DNA of 64,000 nt from Pediococcus claussenii ATCC BAA-344 (GCF_000237995.1 NC_016605.1:806001-870000), one strand, 5' to 3'. Numbered from the stretch's first letter, positions 47,340 through 58,030 are shown. The notes: generated from the letters alone by a model not told the origin. Translations and numbers: made by a program.

Positions 47340-47410
47340 TGCTAATGAATAGAATCAATTTGGTTTATTTGTTATCATTAGTGCTATTAAATAAATGTGA
47401 GGTGGCTGAA

Positions 47411-48661
47411 TTGTTCGATGACCAACAAGGTGGAACAATCACCTGTTCTTTTTGTGGCAAAACACAAGATCAGGTAAAAAAAATAATCGCAGGTCCAGAT
47501 GTTTATATTTGTAATGAATGCGTGGACCTTTGTAAAGAAATAATTGATGAAGAACTGGCAGAAACAGCAGAACCATTAGTTGTAAATGATGTACCAACTC
47601 CTAATGATATTGTGGAACACTTGAATCAATATGTAATTGGTCAAGAAGAAGCAAAGAAGACACTATCTGTTGCTGTTTATAACCATTACAAGCGAATTAA
47701 TCAAATGGAAGTTCAGGAAGATGAAGACGCACCCGAACTTCAAAAGAGTAATATTAGCTTGATTGGACCAACAGGATCGGGTAAGACTTTCTTAGCTCAG
47801 AGCTTGGCTAAAATTTTGAACGTACCGTTTGCGATTGCTGATGCAACAACGTTAACTGAAGCGGGATATGTTGGTGAAGATGTTGAAAACATTTTACTAA
47901 AGTTACTACAAAATGCCGATTATAATGTTGAGCAAGCTGAGCGTGGCATTATCTATATTGATGAAATTGATAAAATTGCTAAAAAGAGTGAAAATGTTTC
48001 AATTACTCGTGATGTTTCGGGCGAGGGTGTCCAACAAGCATTGTTAAAAATCTTGGAAGGTACTACTGCTAATGTTCCACCGCAGGGCGGAAGGAAGCAT
48101 CCTCAGCAGGAGTTTATTCAAATTGATACTACCAATATCTTATTTATTGTTGGTGGGGCTTTCGATGGGATAGAAACCATTGTCAAGAATCGTTTAGGTG
48201 ATAAAACAATTGGCTTTGGTTCTAATTCTAAAACGCAACTTGATGAGGAAGCAAGCTTAATGCAGCAGGTTGTTCCTGAAGATCTGTTGAAGTTTGGTCT
48301 AATTCCAGAATTTATCGGACGTCTTCCAATTCTTACGGCATTAGAAAAGTTAACTACTGAGGATTTAGTTAGAATTTTAACCGAGCCAAAAAATGCTCTA
48401 GTAAAGCAATATGAGGCACTAATGAAATTGGATAGTGTTGATTTGCATTTTACAACCCAAGCATTAAAGGCGATTGCTGATCGTGCTATTGCAAGGGATA
48501 CAGGTGCTCGTGGACTCCGCTCGATTATTGAAAACGTCATGAGGGATATCATGTTTGAAATTCCTTCAAGAGATGATGTTGAAAGGGTTATTGTTAACAA
48601 AAAAACGGTGGTTGACGGAAGTGAACCAGAGTTGATTTTGAAGGGTCAAAAGGCTTCGTAG
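47411..48661 (+). CDS. clpX: ClpX, AAA+ unfoldase of ClpXP
   Basis: ATP-driven unfoldase that feeds substrates to ClpP. It is 416 aa. The N-terminal zinc-binding domain (CSFCGK starting at C12, then CNECVDLC) is complete. Walker A is GPTGSGKT, Walker B is [10 protein letters not shown], and the IGF loop that docks ClpP reads IGF in KTIGFGS. A longer frame starts at 47318, but TTG 47411 has GAGGTGG upstream and gives the normal MFDDQQ start. Confidence 0.96.
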   Translation: MFDDQQGGTITCSFCGKTQDQVKKIIAGPDVYICNECVDLCKEIIDEELAETAEPLVVNDVPTPNDIVEHLNQYVIGQEEAKKTLSVAVYNHYKRINQMEVQEDEDAPELQKSNISLIGPTGSGKTFLAQSLAKILNVPFAIADATTLTEAGYVGEDVENILLKLLQNADYNVEQAERGIIYIDEIDKIAKKSENVSITRDVSGEGVQQALLKILEGTTANVPPQGGRKHPQQEFIQIDTTNILFIVGGAFDGIETIVKNRLGDKTIGFGSNSKTQLDEEASLMQQVVPEDLLKFGLIPEFIGRLPILTALEKLTTEDLVRILTEPKNALVKQYEALMKLDSVDLHFTTQALKAIADRAIARDTGARGLRSIIENVMRDIMFEIPSRDDVERVIVNKKTVVDGSEPELILKGQKAS

Positions 48662-48702
48662 TCTTAGGACCTTTTATTTTTGAAGATTAGAGGAATTATG
48701 AT

Positions 48703-49293
48703 ATGGAAGTTCATAACGTTGAGTTACAAATAAGTGCGGTAGCACCTGAGCAATATCCAACTCAAGGATATCCGGAGATCGCAATGGTGGGAAGATCGAA
48801 CGTTGGAAAATCTTCTCTTACAAATACATTAATTAACCGAAAATCATATGCTAGGACATCTTCACAACCTGGTAAAACACAAACCCTGAATTTTTATCGC
48901 GTTGAAGAAAAAGTTTTTTTTGTTGATGTGCCTGGATATGGTTATGCCAAAGTTTCTCAAAAGGAACGCGAAAAATGGGGTACAATGATTGAAACGTATT
49001 TGACATCAAGAAATCAACTCAAGGGTGTTATTTCACTAATTGATGCTCGACACCAACCAACGGAAGACGATGTTTCGATGTACCAATATCTTAACTATTA
49101 TAATATTCCAATTTTAGTTGTTGCTACAAAGAGTGATAAGATTCCTCGTGGCAAATGGAATAAACAAGAGAGTTTGATCAAGAAAACGATCGGATTTGAT
49201 AAAAAAAATAGTGCCTTTCAAATGTTTTCAGCACAGACCAAAGAAGGAAAAGATCAAGTGTGGAATTGGATTGAAAAGAGAATGAAGGGGTAA
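48703..49293 (+). CDS. engB: EngB/YsxC, ribosome-assembly GTPase
   Basis: Essential GTPase for late 50S subunit assembly, 196 aa. The G1 motif GRSNVGKSS begins at residue 30, G3 is DVPGYG, and G4 is TKSDKI. N-terminal and C-terminal extensions are those of the EngB family. It follows clpX directly, the conserved neighbour pair. ATG with GAGGAAT upstream. Confidence 0.95.
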   Translation: MEVHNVELQISAVAPEQYPTQGYPEIAMVGRSNVGKSSLTNTLINRKSYARTSSQPGKTQTLNFYRVEEKVFFVDVPGYGYAKVSQKEREKWGTMIETYLTSRNQLKGVISLIDARHQPTEDDVSMYQYLNYYNIPILVVATKSDKIPRGKWNKQESLIKKTIGFDKKNSAFQMFSAQTKEGKDQVWNWIEKRMKG

Positions 49294-49297
49294 TAGG

Positions 49298-49588
49298 ATG
49301 AACTTCAACGAATATCAGGAAAAAGCAAATCGGACATTGCTGGGTAACGAGCAAGTTCTAACAAATTGTGCTTTGGGTTTGGCTGGTGAAAGCGGGCAAG
49401 TTGTAAATCTTGTTAAAAATTACACTTTTAGAGGCTCTGAATTGGATAAAGATGAGTTGACAAAAGAAATGGGGGACGTTCTTTGGTATTTATCTCAGGT
49501 TGCCGAGTGGGCTGATATTCCTTTTGATGATATTGCTAGGAGAAATATTCAAAGTCTAGAAAAGAGATATCCAGAACAAACGAACTAA
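49298..49588 (+). CDS. MazG-like nucleotide pyrophosphohydrolase
   Basis: 96-aa all-alpha NTP pyrophosphatase-like protein. The family metal-binding pattern is visible: GLAGESGQVVNLVKN (the E..E helix) and KEMGDVLWYLSQVAEW (the ExxD helix). It probably hydrolyses non-canonical or excess nucleoside triphosphates. It starts 4 nt after engB and is followed by a strong terminator. Confidence 0.88.
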   Translation: MNFNEYQEKANRTLLGNEQVLTNCALGLAGESGQVVNLVKNYTFRGSELDKDELTKEMGDVLWYLSQVAEWADIPFDDIARRNIQSLEKRYPEQTN

Positions 49589-49591
49589 ACC

Positions 49592-49632
49592 AAATAAAAA
49601 ATGCGATGATTATTCATCGCATTTTTTATTTG
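49592..49632. terminator. bidirectional terminator between the MazG-like gene and the 44-aa gene
   Basis: Perfect long stem: AAATAAAAAATGCGATGA and its complement around a 4-nt loop. AT-rich outer arms serve both strands. Confidence 0.93.
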
Positions 49633-49653
49633 GAAAGTTTTAAAGCAGGTAAA

Positions 49654-49788
49654 TTATTTTTTCTTATTTTGGCTGTTTTTTAAAAATTTGTCTTTTTTCT
49701 TTTTTTCATCATCTGTTAGAACTGGTTTAGCTGCAAATTTATCGAGAGCTTTTTCCAAATTTGTGTCGCGCTTTACTTGTAATCCCAT
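49654..49788 (-). CDS. small basic hypothetical protein (44 aa)
   Basis: Minus-strand ORF MGLQVKRDTNLEKALDKF followed by AAKPVLTDDEKKKKDKFLKN and a short Lys/Asn tail. ATG at 49788 with AGGATGTGG about 8 nt upstream and a stop at 49654. It is very charged and soluble, probably helical, with no cysteine. The reading frame and ribosome site look real rather than random. Its low-complexity Lys-rich C-terminus suggests nucleic-acid or ribosome contact, which is a guess. No family recognised. Confidence 0.6.
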   Translation of the reverse strand: MGLQVKRDTNLEKALDKFAAKPVLTDDEKKKKDKFLKNSQNKKK

Positions 49789-49913
49789 TTTTACCACATC
49801 CTTTTTTATAATAATAACAAATTCTTTGAAAGAAGTCTTTTTTGGAAAATATACAAACTTAAACTTAATATTCGGTGTTTAATGCATATTTATTCAAAAA
49901 ATGAATTTTTTTA

Positions 49914-49942
49914 TTGCTAACGTTTCTCTATGGTTATATTCT
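49914..49942 (+). promoter_or_regulatory. promoter of the amino-acid ABC transporter
   Basis: TTGCTA (49914-49919), 17-bp spacer, TATTCT (49937-49942), 39 bp before the GTG start. Confidence 0.5.
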
Positions 49943-49981
49943 TAAAACATTGTTATTGAAAAGAAGTGGAGAGTGGTTTAA

Positions 49982-51460
49982 GTGAAGTTGAAAACGAAGT
50001 CGTGGACATTGATTATACTGCTAAGTATGGTATTTAGCTTAGTGGTTAGTGGAACTTTATCTGCAATAGGGATTAAAGCGGACACAACTGATCCGACGTA
50101 TGAAAAGATAGAAAAGAGTGGGGTACTCACGGTTGGAACAAGTCCTGATTATGCACCTTATGAATTTCAAACAACTGAAAACGGTAAGAGTGTTGATGTC
50201 GGGATGGATATTAATATTGCAAAAAAAATAGCGGCAGATATGCACGTTAAATTGAAAATTAAAAATATGGATTTTGATTCACTACTAGTTGCGTTACAAA
50301 CTGGAAAAGTTGATATGGTATTAGCTGGTATGAATCCAAGCCCAGCACGTAAGAAAAGTGTAGATTTTTCCAATGTATACTACACTGGTGGGCAAAGTAT
50401 CTTAGTTAATACGAAAGATGCTGGTATTTATAAGGATAAAAATTCCTTCGAACATAAAAAAGTAGCCGCACAAACTGGCTCATTACAGTATAATTTAGCA
50501 AAAAATCAAATTAAAGATTCTTCGGTCACAGGTATTGAAAAAGGGACAGACTTAATTTTAGCTTTGCAAACTAATAAGGTTGATGGTGTTGTAATGGAGA
50601 CGCCAACCGCCGAAGCATTTGCTTCAAACAATAAGGGAATTAAAGTGATTAAAGGTGGATTTGATTTAAGTTCGGCTGATAGTAGCACGGCGGTAGCATT
50701 ACCGCAAAATTCACCGATGTTGAAGAAACATGTAAATACAACATTGGCAACGATTAAAAAGGAAAAATTAATACCAGTTTATCTTAAAGAAGCTGGATCA
50801 CATTTAAAGAGTAATACAGCAAATACCTCTATGTTACACTATTGGAAATTCTTTGCGATGGGTGTTGGATATACAGTTTTCATATCAATTATTGCTGTTT
50901 TTCTAGGAAGTATATTGGGGACATTATTAGCATTAATGAGACTCAGTGCCAATAAACTTTCAAATTTAGTTGCAACTGCATATATTGAATTTGTTCGGGG
51001 TACACCCTTAATGGTACAGTTGATGTTTGTATATTTTGGGTTAGGACTATTTGTGAATCTACCAGCTCTTACAGCGGGTATTATAGCGGTCGCTCTGAAC
51101 AGTGCTGCATATGTTGCTGAAGTAATTCGTGGAGGTATTAATTCTATTGATAAAGGACAAACTGAGGCCAGTCAAAGTCTTGGGCTAAGTAAGTCAGACC
51201 AAATGAGGTTTGTAATTTTACCACAAGCTCTAAAAAATATTTGGCCAGCTCTTGGTAATGAATTTATTTCCTTAATCAAGGAAAGTTCAATTGTTTCAAT
51301 AATTGGAGTTACAGATTTAATCTATCAATTAAAAATTGTTCAAGCTGACACGTATAGAGGTGTAGCACCAATACTAGTTGCAATGATTTTGTATTTCATT
51401 TTGACGTTCTCTCTATCAAAATTACTTAAATTCTATGAAGGGAAGTTTAACCATGCCTAA
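49982..51460 (+). CDS. fused substrate-binding protein and permease of a polar amino-acid (glutamine-type) ABC importer
   Basis: 492 aa. An N-terminal signal or anchor (about 8-30) is followed by a solute-binding domain of family 3 (about 38-265; [38 protein letters not shown]). A permease domain has about five helices (about 290-490), carrying the EAA-type loop [22 protein letters not shown]. This fusion is common in lactobacilli and streptococci (GlnHP type). Substrate is probably glutamine, glutamate or a related amino acid. It overlaps the ATPase gene by 8 bp. GTG start with GGAG upstream. Confidence 0.93.
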   Translation: MKLKTKSWTLIILLSMVFSLVVSGTLSAIGIKADTTDPTYEKIEKSGVLTVGTSPDYAPYEFQTTENGKSVDVGMDINIAKKIAADMHVKLKIKNMDFDSLLVALQTGKVDMVLAGMNPSPARKKSVDFSNVYYTGGQSILVNTKDAGIYKDKNSFEHKKVAAQTGSLQYNLAKNQIKDSSVTGIEKGTDLILALQTNKVDGVVMETPTAEAFASNNKGIKVIKGGFDLSSADSSTAVALPQNSPMLKKHVNTTLATIKKEKLIPVYLKEAGSHLKSNTANTSMLHYWKFFAMGVGYTVFISIIAVFLGSILGTLLALMRLSANKLSNLVATAYIEFVRGTPLMVQLMFVYFGLGLFVNLPALTAGIIAVALNSAAYVAEVIRGGINSIDKGQTEASQSLGLSKSDQMRFVILPQALKNIWPALGNEFISLIKESSIVSIIGVTDLIYQLKIVQADTYRGVAPILVAMILYFILTFSLSKLLKFYEGKFNHA

Positions 51461-52196
51461 AAAAATGCTATCAATTAATAATTTGACGAAAAAATTTGGT
51501 GAAAATACAATATTAGAAGATATTACGGCAGAGGTAAATCAGGGTGATGTAATTAGCGTTATTGGACCATCTGGAGCAGGAAAAAGTACTTTTTTACGTT
51601 GTTTAACTATGCTTGAGGCGCCCACATCTGGTTCGGTATTCTTGGAAGAACAAGATCTTACTAAACTTTCATTGAAGGAATTGGAAACAGTTCGGGAAAA
51701 AATGGGAATGGTTTTTCAGAATTTTAATTTATTTCCAAATATGGATGTACTTCATAATTTGACTTTGGCTCCTATTAGAGTGAAAAAAGAAAGTGAATCA
51801 GTTGCTACGGAAAAGGCAATGGAGCTTTTAAAACAGGTTGGTTTGGAAGATAAAGTAACCGCCTACCCAGATAGTTTGTCTGGTGGACAGAAGCAGCGTG
51901 TTGCAATTGCACGGGCGCTGGCGATGAATCCAGAAATTATGCTCTTTGACGAACCGACGTCTGCTCTTGATCCTGAGATGGTTGGTGAGGTATTAAATGT
52001 TATGCGGGATTTGGCAACAAATGGAATGACCATGGTTGTCGTCACCCATGAGATGGACTTTGCTAAGTCGGTTTCCAACCAAGTATGGTTTATGGATGAC
52101 AGAGAAATTAAAGAAAAAAATGATCCAGAAACGTTTTTCGAAAACCCCGAGACTGAACGTGCGGCTGAGTTTCTGTCTAAGATATTGAATAAATAA
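51453..52196 (+). CDS. glnQ: ATPase of the polar amino-acid ABC importer
   Basis: 247 aa nucleotide-binding subunit powering the fused binding protein/permease. Walker A is GPSGAGKST, the signature is LSGGQKQR, Walker B is [12 protein letters not shown] and the H-loop is VTHEM. An ATG at 51435 is in frame, but GAAGGGA (51438-51444) serves ATG 51453, which overlaps the permease stop. Confidence 0.94.
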   Translation: MPKKMLSINNLTKKFGENTILEDITAEVNQGDVISVIGPSGAGKSTFLRCLTMLEAPTSGSVFLEEQDLTKLSLKELETVREKMGMVFQNFNLFPNMDVLHNLTLAPIRVKKESESVATEKAMELLKQVGLEDKVTAYPDSLSGGQKQRVAIARALAMNPEIMLFDEPTSALDPEMVGEVLNVMRDLATNGMTMVVVTHEMDFAKSVSNQVWFMDDREIKEKNDPETFFENPETERAAEFLSKILNK

Positions 52197-52220
52197 TTTA
52201 ATATTAGGATTATTAATTGT

Positions 52221-52266
52221 AAAGTGATTACGACAGGGAATGATTTGTCATAATCACTTTTTTAAT
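52221..52266 (+). terminator. terminator after glnQ
   Basis: AAAGTGATTA...TAATCACTTT arms with inner GACA/TGTC pairing and a run of T residues. Confidence 0.87.
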
Positions 52267-52282
52267 ATAAGAAACTTCAAAG

Positions 52283-52312
52283 TTGCTATACCATGGTTTC
52301 CAGCGGTATAAT
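52283..52312 (+). promoter_or_regulatory. uvrC promoter
   Basis: TTGCTA (52283-52288), 18-bp spacer, perfect TATAAT (52307-52312). It overlaps the upstream in-frame ATG at 52293 and so supports the later uvrC start. Confidence 0.65.
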
Positions 52313-52349
52313 TATTAATCAATTATCGGAAAAAGGAAGCAAAAATATT

Positions 52350-54146
52350 ATGGCATCAGATCATATTGAAAGAAAGCTTGCTTTGTTACCAGATCGACCT
52401 GGATGTTACCAAATGAAGAATTTAAACAGTCAGATTATCTATGTTGGCAAGGCTAAGAATTTAAAAAACAGGGTTCGCTCATACTTTAAGAGTTCTCATG
52501 ACGGAAAAACCGCTAGATTGGTGTCCGAAATAGCTGATTTTGATTATATTGTTACTTCTAGTGATAAGGAAGCATTTTTATTGGAAATAACTTTGATTCA
52601 AAAATATCAGCCGTATTTTAATATTAAGTTAAAAAAAGGGACAGGGTATCCATACATTAAGATAACTAATGAACGTGATCCTCAAATGAAAATTGTTTCG
52701 TCAATAAGAAAAGACGGTGGATTTTATTTTGGTCCTTACCCGAATGTATATGCAGCTGAAGAGACTCTTCATTTTTTAGAAAAAGTATACCCATTACGCC
52801 GTTGCAATGGATTTCAGGGAAGGCCCTGTCTGTATTACCATATGGGACAATGTCTTGGTGCCTGTTTTAAAGAAGTTCCAGAGGAAGATTATAAGGAACA
52901 AATTGTTAAAATAAAGTCATTTTTAAACGGCAATGTGAGCAGTGTGAAAAAAAGTTTGCAGCAAAAGATGATGCAGTCCGCTGAGAAGCTGGATTTTGAA
53001 CGTGCAGCTGAAATTAGGGATCAGATAAACTACATTGAAATAACAGTTGAAAAGCAAAAAATAATTTCAAATGATAGAACTCCTCGAGATTTATTTAATT
53101 TTTATTTTGATAAGGGGTGGCTCTCAATTCAAATCTTTTTCATTCGACAATCTCGATTAATTAAACGAGAAAAGAAGCTTTTTCCGGTTGTTAATGATGC
53201 GGAAGAAGAGTTAACTTCATTTGTACTCCAGTTTTATAATAATAAGAACAAAATCCTACCCAATGAAGTTTTAATTCCGAAAGGATTTGATAATACTGTA
53301 ATTTCTGAAATACTTGGGGTCCCAGTTAGGACTCCACAACGAGGTGAGAAACGAGATCTAATGGACTTAGCACGTGAAAATGCACAAATCACCTTGGAAG
53401 AGAAATTTCGCTTGATGGAACTTGATGATAGTAAAACGGTTGGCGCAATGAAAGAAGTAACCAATGCGCTTGGAATACCAACTGGTCACAGAATTGAAGC
53501 GTTTGACCATTCACATATTCAGGGAGCCGATTTGGTATCTGCTATGGTTGTTTTTACGGATGGTAAACCAGATAAAAAGATGTACAGAAAGTATAAATTA
53601 AATACCGTTGATCATGCTGATGAAGCTGCTAGTACAAGAGAAGTTATTAGGAGAAGGTATACTCGTCTTTTGAAGGAGCATTCATCCTTACCAGATTTGG
53701 TATTAATGGACGGTGGCGAAATTCAATTAAATGCAGCGCGTGATGTTCTTGTGAATGAACTCGGTTTAACCATCCCCGTGGCTGGAATGGTTAAAAATGA
53801 TAAGCATAAAACTTCTGACCTTCTTTTTGGCGAACAGGATATGCGAGTTCAATTAGATCCAAAAAGTCAGGGATTTTATTTAATTCAAAGGATTCAAGAT
53901 GAAGTTCATCGTTTTGCAATCACATTTCATCGTCAATTGCATGCTAAACATTCATTAAGTTCAAGTCTTGATTCTATTAATGGGGTGGGCCCAAAAACTA
54001 GGACAAAGTTATTAAAGAAGTTTGGCTCAATTAGTAAAATCGGAAATGCTACAGTGAAAGAAATAACATCTTTAGGGATCTCGGAGAAAGTGGCAAAGAC
54101 TGTTAAAGTTTCAGTGGCCGCACAATTAAAAGAAAATAGTGATTAG
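52350..54146 (+). CDS. uvrC: UvrC, excinuclease ABC subunit C
   Basis: Makes both incisions in nucleotide excision repair. It is 598 aa. The GIY-YIG domain is N-terminal (PGCYQMKN, IIYVGKAKNLKNRVRSYF). The UVR motif is KLDFERAAEIRDQI, the RNase H-like nuclease has IEAFDHSHIQGADLVSAMV, and a C-terminal helix-hairpin-helix is INGVGPKTRTKLL. ATG 52350 with AAAGGAAG is chosen over ATG 52293, which lies within the promoter. The protein then begins with the usual HIERKLALLPDRPG. Confidence 0.96.
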   Translation: MASDHIERKLALLPDRPGCYQMKNLNSQIIYVGKAKNLKNRVRSYFKSSHDGKTARLVSEIADFDYIVTSSDKEAFLLEITLIQKYQPYFNIKLKKGTGYPYIKITNERDPQMKIVSSIRKDGGFYFGPYPNVYAAEETLHFLEKVYPLRRCNGFQGRPCLYYHMGQCLGACFKEVPEEDYKEQIVKIKSFLNGNVSSVKKSLQQKMMQSAEKLDFERAAEIRDQINYIEITVEKQKIISNDRTPRDLFNFYFDKGWLSIQIFFIRQSRLIKREKKLFPVVNDAEEELTSFVLQFYNNKNKILPNEVLIPKGFDNTVISEILGVPVRTPQRGEKRDLMDLARENAQITLEEKFRLMELDDSKTVGAMKEVTNALGIPTGHRIEAFDHSHIQGADLVSAMVVFTDGKPDKKMYRKYKLNTVDHADEAASTREVIRRRYTRLLKEHSSLPDLVLMDGGEIQLNAARDVLVNELGLTIPVAGMVKNDKHKTSDLLFGEQDMRVQLDPKSQGFYLIQRIQDEVHRFAITFHRQLHAKHSLSSSLDSINGVGPKTRTKLLKKFGSISKIGNATVKEITSLGISEKVAKTVKVSVAAQLKENSD

Positions 54147-54184
54147 CACAATTGTACGAGTGGTATTCTATATAGTAGGGTAGT

Positions 54185-54236
54185 AAAAACAAACTTTAAA
54201 TGATGAATTTTTTTCATTGATTGAGGTTTGTTTTTA
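54185..54236 (+). terminator. terminator after uvrC
   Basis: AAAACAAACTT/AGGTTTGTTTTT outer arms with AT-rich inner pairing, about 40 bp after the uvrC stop. The rest of the 54,237-54,368 gap is AT-rich and shows nothing else. Confidence 0.75.
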
Positions 54237-54368
54237 AGCTGAATTTGTTTATTTATTTCTTGTGTTTTAACTACTTAAAAATAGAAATAGAATTTTATCT
54301 TTATTTTTACTTCAAACTTATTTTGCAGTATTTAAATAGAAATACTGATATATCAGGCATAAGGAGGC

Positions 54369-54399
54369 TTTACATTTCAAATAAAATGTATGCTATACT
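54369..54399 (+). promoter_or_regulatory. obgE promoter
   Basis: TTTACA (54369-54374), 19-bp spacer, TATACT (54394-54399) preceded by TGC (extended -10). Confidence 0.5.
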
Positions 54400-54433
54400 T
54401 GATTGAGATTACGTGAAATTATAGGAGATAAGC

Positions 54434-55726
54434 ATGTTTGTAGACCAAGTTAAGATTGATTTAAAAGCGGGAAGTGGCGGAAATGGAATCGTCGCTTTTC
54501 GTCGTGAAAAATTTGTTCCCAATGGCGGACCTGCCGGTGGTGATGGTGGTCGCGGTGGTGACATTATTTTTCGAGTGGATCCAGGATTAAGAACTTTGAT
54601 GGACTTTAGGTATAAACGCAAGTTTAAAGCGGAACCCGGACGAAATGGAATGAGTAAACAGATGACTGGGAAAAGTGCTCAGGATTTAGTCATTGCAGTT
54701 CCAGGCGGTACAATTGTGAAAGATGTTGATACTGATCAAGTCATTGGTGATTTAACTGAGAATGGACAAGAACTTGTCGTTGCTCGTGGTGGTCGTGGTG
54801 GTCGTGGTAACATGCACTTTGCTAGCCCACGTAATCCGGCACCAGAAATTGCTGAAAATGGTGAACCTGGTCAAGAATTAACGGTTACACTCGAATTAAA
54901 AGTTTTGGCTGATGTTGGCTTAATCGGATTTCCTTCGGTTGGAAAGTCAACATTACTTTCAGTTGTCACTAGTGCTAAGCCAAAAATCGCGGAATATCAT
55001 TTCACAACATTAGTTCCTAACTTGGGAATGGTCCAGTTAGATGATGGTCGAGATTTTGTTATTGCTGATATACCAGGTTTAATCGAAGGCGCATCTCAAG
55101 GAATTGGGTTGGGATTTGAATTTTTACGTCATGTTGAACGAACTAAAGTTTTATTACATTTAGTTGATATGAGTGGTTTAACAGAAGAAGATCCATTTGA
55201 TAATTTTAAGAAGATCAATAACGAGTTAAGGCGTTACAATCCCGTACTGATGGAACGTCGTCAAATAATAGTTCCTACCAAGATGGATTTACCGAACGCT
55301 GAAGATAATTTAAGCCAATTTATGAATTTAATTAAAAATGATGAGGAATACTTTGGGACAGAGGTATTTCCAATCTCTTCAATTACACATTCTGGCTTAC
55401 AGGATTTAATGTTACATACCGCGGATATTTTGGATCAAACTCCGGACACGCCACTAGTAGATGCTCCAGAATCTGATGAGACTGCTGAATACAATTTCAA
55501 TGAAGATAAAGGATTTGAGATTGAAAATATCGATGATGTTTGGGTTATTACCGGAGATCGAATTGAAAAGTTATTCAAAATGACCGACACAACGCATGAT
55601 GAAAGCATGTTAAGGTTTGCAAGACAAATGCGTGGTATGGGAATCGATGATGAATTACGCAAATTGGGTGCAAGAAATGGGGACAATGTTCAAATTTTGG
55701 ACTTTGTATTTGAATTTGTTGAATAA
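54434..55726 (+). CDS. obgE: Obg GTPase
   Basis: Essential GTPase in 50S assembly and stress signalling. It is 430 aa. The glycine-rich Obg fold is at 1-158 ([25 protein letters not shown]). G1 is GFPSVGKST near residue 164, and G3 is DIPGLIEGA. The C-terminal OCT domain is present (about 350-430). ATG with AGGAGAT upstream. It is followed by the acyltransferase gene after 16 nt. Confidence 0.96.
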   Translation: MFVDQVKIDLKAGSGGNGIVAFRREKFVPNGGPAGGDGGRGGDIIFRVDPGLRTLMDFRYKRKFKAEPGRNGMSKQMTGKSAQDLVIAVPGGTIVKDVDTDQVIGDLTENGQELVVARGGRGGRGNMHFASPRNPAPEIAENGEPGQELTVTLELKVLADVGLIGFPSVGKSTLLSVVTSAKPKIAEYHFTTLVPNLGMVQLDDGRDFVIADIPGLIEGASQGIGLGFEFLRHVERTKVLLHLVDMSGLTEEDPFDNFKKINNELRRYNPVLMERRQIIVPTKMDLPNAEDNLSQFMNLIKNDEEYFGTEVFPISSITHSGLQDLMLHTADILDQTPDTPLVDAPESDETAEYNFNEDKGFEIENIDDVWVITGDRIEKLFKMTDTTHDESMLRFARQMRGMGIDDELRKLGARNGDNVQILDFVFEFVE

Positions 55727-55742
55727 TGGAGGAAATTAGAAA

Positions 55743-57692
55743 ATGAATAGATCAGAATATAAGCAATCGACGCGACTGTTAAATAATGGGGATCGTCGTT
55801 ATATTACAGGATTTGATGGCTTGAGAGTTTTGGCCTTGTTGGGGGTCATTTTCTATCATTTAATGCCGTACAGTGTTCCAGGTGGGTATCTGGGGGTGCC
55901 AATTTTCTTTGCGGTTTCAGGATACCTGATTACAGATTTATTTGTACAGGAGTGGGATCGGACGGGATCAATTAAAGTCGGATCTTTTTATCTAAGGAGA
56001 CTGAGACGGTTATACCCAACTTTAATTGTTGTTTTAATTTCAAGTACCGCTTATATGACACTTTTTGCACATAATTTATTAGCGCAGATTCGTAGTGTCA
56101 TCATTACTAATTTATTGTTTGTTTATAACTGGTGGGAAGTTGGGCATGGTCAATCATATTTTGATCGATATAATGGAGAATCACCATTTACTCATTTGTG
56201 GTATTTATCAGTTTTGGCCCAGTACTATTTTATTTGGCCAATTGTCATGATTTTGCTTTTGAAATTCATTAAAAGTCGACAACGTTCAGCAGTCATTTTG
56301 TTGGCTGGCGCGGTTATTTCGGCACTTTTAATGGCCTTCTTATTTTCACCAGCTAATACGAACAGAGTTTATTATGGCTCAGACACAAGAATTACACCTT
56401 ATTTATTAGGGTCAGCGCTTTCCTTATTGTGGCCATCTACTCGTTTAAGAAAGATAATTGACAAACAGACTAGGCAGATTGTTAACGCAGTTGGCTTTTT
56501 ATTATTGCTTATTATGATTTGGATGACCTTTGCTTTATCGGGAACTGGATCTATTGCATATCATGGAGGAATTTTCCTGTTTTCAATCATTTCTGTTTTG
56601 ATGGTTGGAATAGTTGCCCATCCGGGATTTGGATGGGATAAATGGCTTACTAATCCCGTATTTAAATGGCTTGGTAGCAGATCCTACGCTATTTACATGT
56701 ATCAATTCCCGGTTATGATTTTTTATGAACAAGTGTTTACTAACATCGCTGCACATCCAGTATTGAATATAATCGCTGAAATCCTAATAATTTTAGCAAT
56801 TAGTGAACTATCATATCGGTTCGTTGAAATACCGCTAGCTAAATTTAATTATCGTGATACATGGGGATTTATCAAATCGGTTGTACAGCCATCATCGTCG
56901 CTTGGTTGGAAACGATATTTAGCAATACCGATAGTATTAGTGATTGGAATTGCAGGAACTGGTGCAATAACGGCACCGACTAATCCGTCTAAGAACACTG
57001 ACGCTTTACAAACTAAGTTAAAAAAAGATAGTAAAAAAACGAACCAAAAAAATGCTGAAGTTCTGAAAAAGCAGAAGAAAGCTACTAAAGAATCTAATGA
57101 ATCATCGGCATTATCTAAGATTAGAAATAATAATAAGGTAAAACTTTCTAAGCAGGAAACTGCATTAAAGAAGCAATATGGATTAACACCCGGCGAAATC
57201 AAGGTAGCTGAGAAGATTCCGTTGACTGGGATTGGTGATTCAGTGATGGCTGATACATCACAGGATATTCAAGATATATTTACCAACGCCTATGTTGATG
57301 CAAAGGTCGGTCGACAGGTTTGGGATGCACCGGATGTTATTAGTAGCCTTAAATCTCAAGGCAATCTCAGTAAGAATGTTTTAATTAATTTGGGAACAAA
57401 CAGTCCAATGACACTAGCTCAGGTTAAAGACGTGGAAAATGCTGTTGGAAAAGACCACAATATCTACTGGGTCAATGTGCATGTACCAACTCAGGCTTGG
57501 CAGGGTGAGGTTAATACAACTCTACAGAAAGCAGCAAAAAAATATAGTAATATTAAGATTATTGATTGGAATGCATTAGCAAGTAATCAGCCAACGTGGT
57601 TCTATGGAGATCATGTTCATCCAAATCAAGTTGGTAGTGTACAATATACAAAATTAATCGCACATAAGATTATTGATGATCAAACGAAGTAA
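55743..57692 (+). CDS. OatA-like acyltransferase with C-terminal SGNH domain
   Basis: 649 aa. The N-terminal acyltransferase-3 membrane domain has about eleven helices (about 20-420) with RYITGFDGLRVLALLGVIFYH in parts, including the catalytic-type YH, and FFAVSGYLITD. A Lys/Asn/Ser-rich linker (about 420-480) leads to an extracytoplasmic SGNH hydrolase-type domain with GIGDSVMAD near 495, LGTNSPM, and DHVHPNQVG carrying the Asp-His pair. Architecture equals peptidoglycan O-acetyltransferase OatA, which gives lysozyme resistance. Acetylation of another wall glycan is possible. Confidence 0.9.
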   Translation: MNRSEYKQSTRLLNNGDRRYITGFDGLRVLALLGVIFYHLMPYSVPGGYLGVPIFFAVSGYLITDLFVQEWDRTGSIKVGSFYLRRLRRLYPTLIVVLISSTAYMTLFAHNLLAQIRSVIITNLLFVYNWWEVGHGQSYFDRYNGESPFTHLWYLSVLAQYYFIWPIVMILLLKFIKSRQRSAVILLAGAVISALLMAFLFSPANTNRVYYGSDTRITPYLLGSALSLLWPSTRLRKIIDKQTRQIVNAVGFLLLLIMIWMTFALSGTGSIAYHGGIFLFSIISVLMVGIVAHPGFGWDKWLTNPVFKWLGSRSYAIYMYQFPVMIFYEQVFTNIAAHPVLNIIAEILIILAISELSYRFVEIPLAKFNYRDTWGFIKSVVQPSSSLGWKRYLAIPIVLVIGIAGTGAITAPTNPSKNTDALQTKLKKDSKKTNQKNAEVLKKQKKATKESNESSALSKIRNNNKVKLSKQETALKKQYGLTPGEIKVAEKIPLTGIGDSVMADTSQDIQDIFTNAYVDAKVGRQVWDAPDVISSLKSQGNLSKNVLINLGTNSPMTLAQVKDVENAVGKDHNIYWVNVHVPTQAWQGEVNTTLQKAAKKYSNIKIIDWNALASNQPTWFYGDHVHPNQVGSVQYTKLIAHKIIDDQTK

Positions 57693-57732
57693 AAAAAGAC
57701 TGAAAATCAGGTTATTGATTTTCAGTCTTTTT
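57691..57732. terminator. bidirectional terminator between the acyltransferase and the 95-aa gene
   Basis: AAAAAGACTGAAAATCA/TGATTTTCAGTCTTTTT, perfect stem with a short loop. A-rich and T-rich ends serve both directions. Confidence 0.92.
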
Positions 57733-57742
57733 GGGTGGATGG

Positions 57743-58030
57743 TTACTTGATGACAAGATCACTATCACGAAGATAATAACCAAAAGAAGCGTGATGGTTG
57801 TTTTCATTATCGATAATGATAATTTTGAAATCAAAGTTAATAGAGTTAATTACTTTTAATAGATCTCTTAGTTTCAATTGTAAAGATGAGGTATTTGAAT
57901 TGTGAATTAGTTGAAGCATATGGTCATTCTTTTTAATTGAAGTAATGCTAACAGGTTGGGCTAGTTGCATGTATAAATTTAAATTTGGATCTAATTCAAA
58001 AACGGAATTTTTAAAATTGATGGCTCTCAA
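57743..58030 (-). CDS. hypothetical protein (95 aa)
   Basis: Not recognised. It is soluble, with alternating beta-like segments and short charged loops, no membrane helix and no cysteine. Read on the minus strand the start is TTG 58030 with GAGGTGA 7 nt upstream, a good ribosome site. It is convergent with the acyltransferase and divergent from rnz. Function unknown. Confidence 0.7.
   Translation of the reverse strand: MRAINFKNSVFELDPNLNLYMQLAQPVSITSIKKNDHMLQLIHNSNTSSLQLKLRDLLKVINSINFDFKIIIIDNENNHHASFGYYLRDSDLVIK

Noticed and set aside
47318-47410. N-terminal extension of ClpX
   Set aside because: Hydrophobic extra residues are unlike ClpX; TTG 47411 has the ribosome site and the expected N-terminus.
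48118-48600. 160-codon antisense frame over clpX
   Set aside because: Shadow of a conserved gene; composition is Ser/Ile-rich and there is no start signal.
49688-49882. Plus-strand open frame opposite the 44-aa gene
   Set aside because: Phe/Ser-rich antisense shadow of a Lys-rich gene; the minus-strand frame has the better ribosome site and composition.
54221-54406. Hydrophobic 61-codon frame between uvrC and obgE
   Set aside because: It starts inside the uvrC terminator, is built of AT-rich sequence, has no Shine-Dalgarno and overlaps the obgE promoter.
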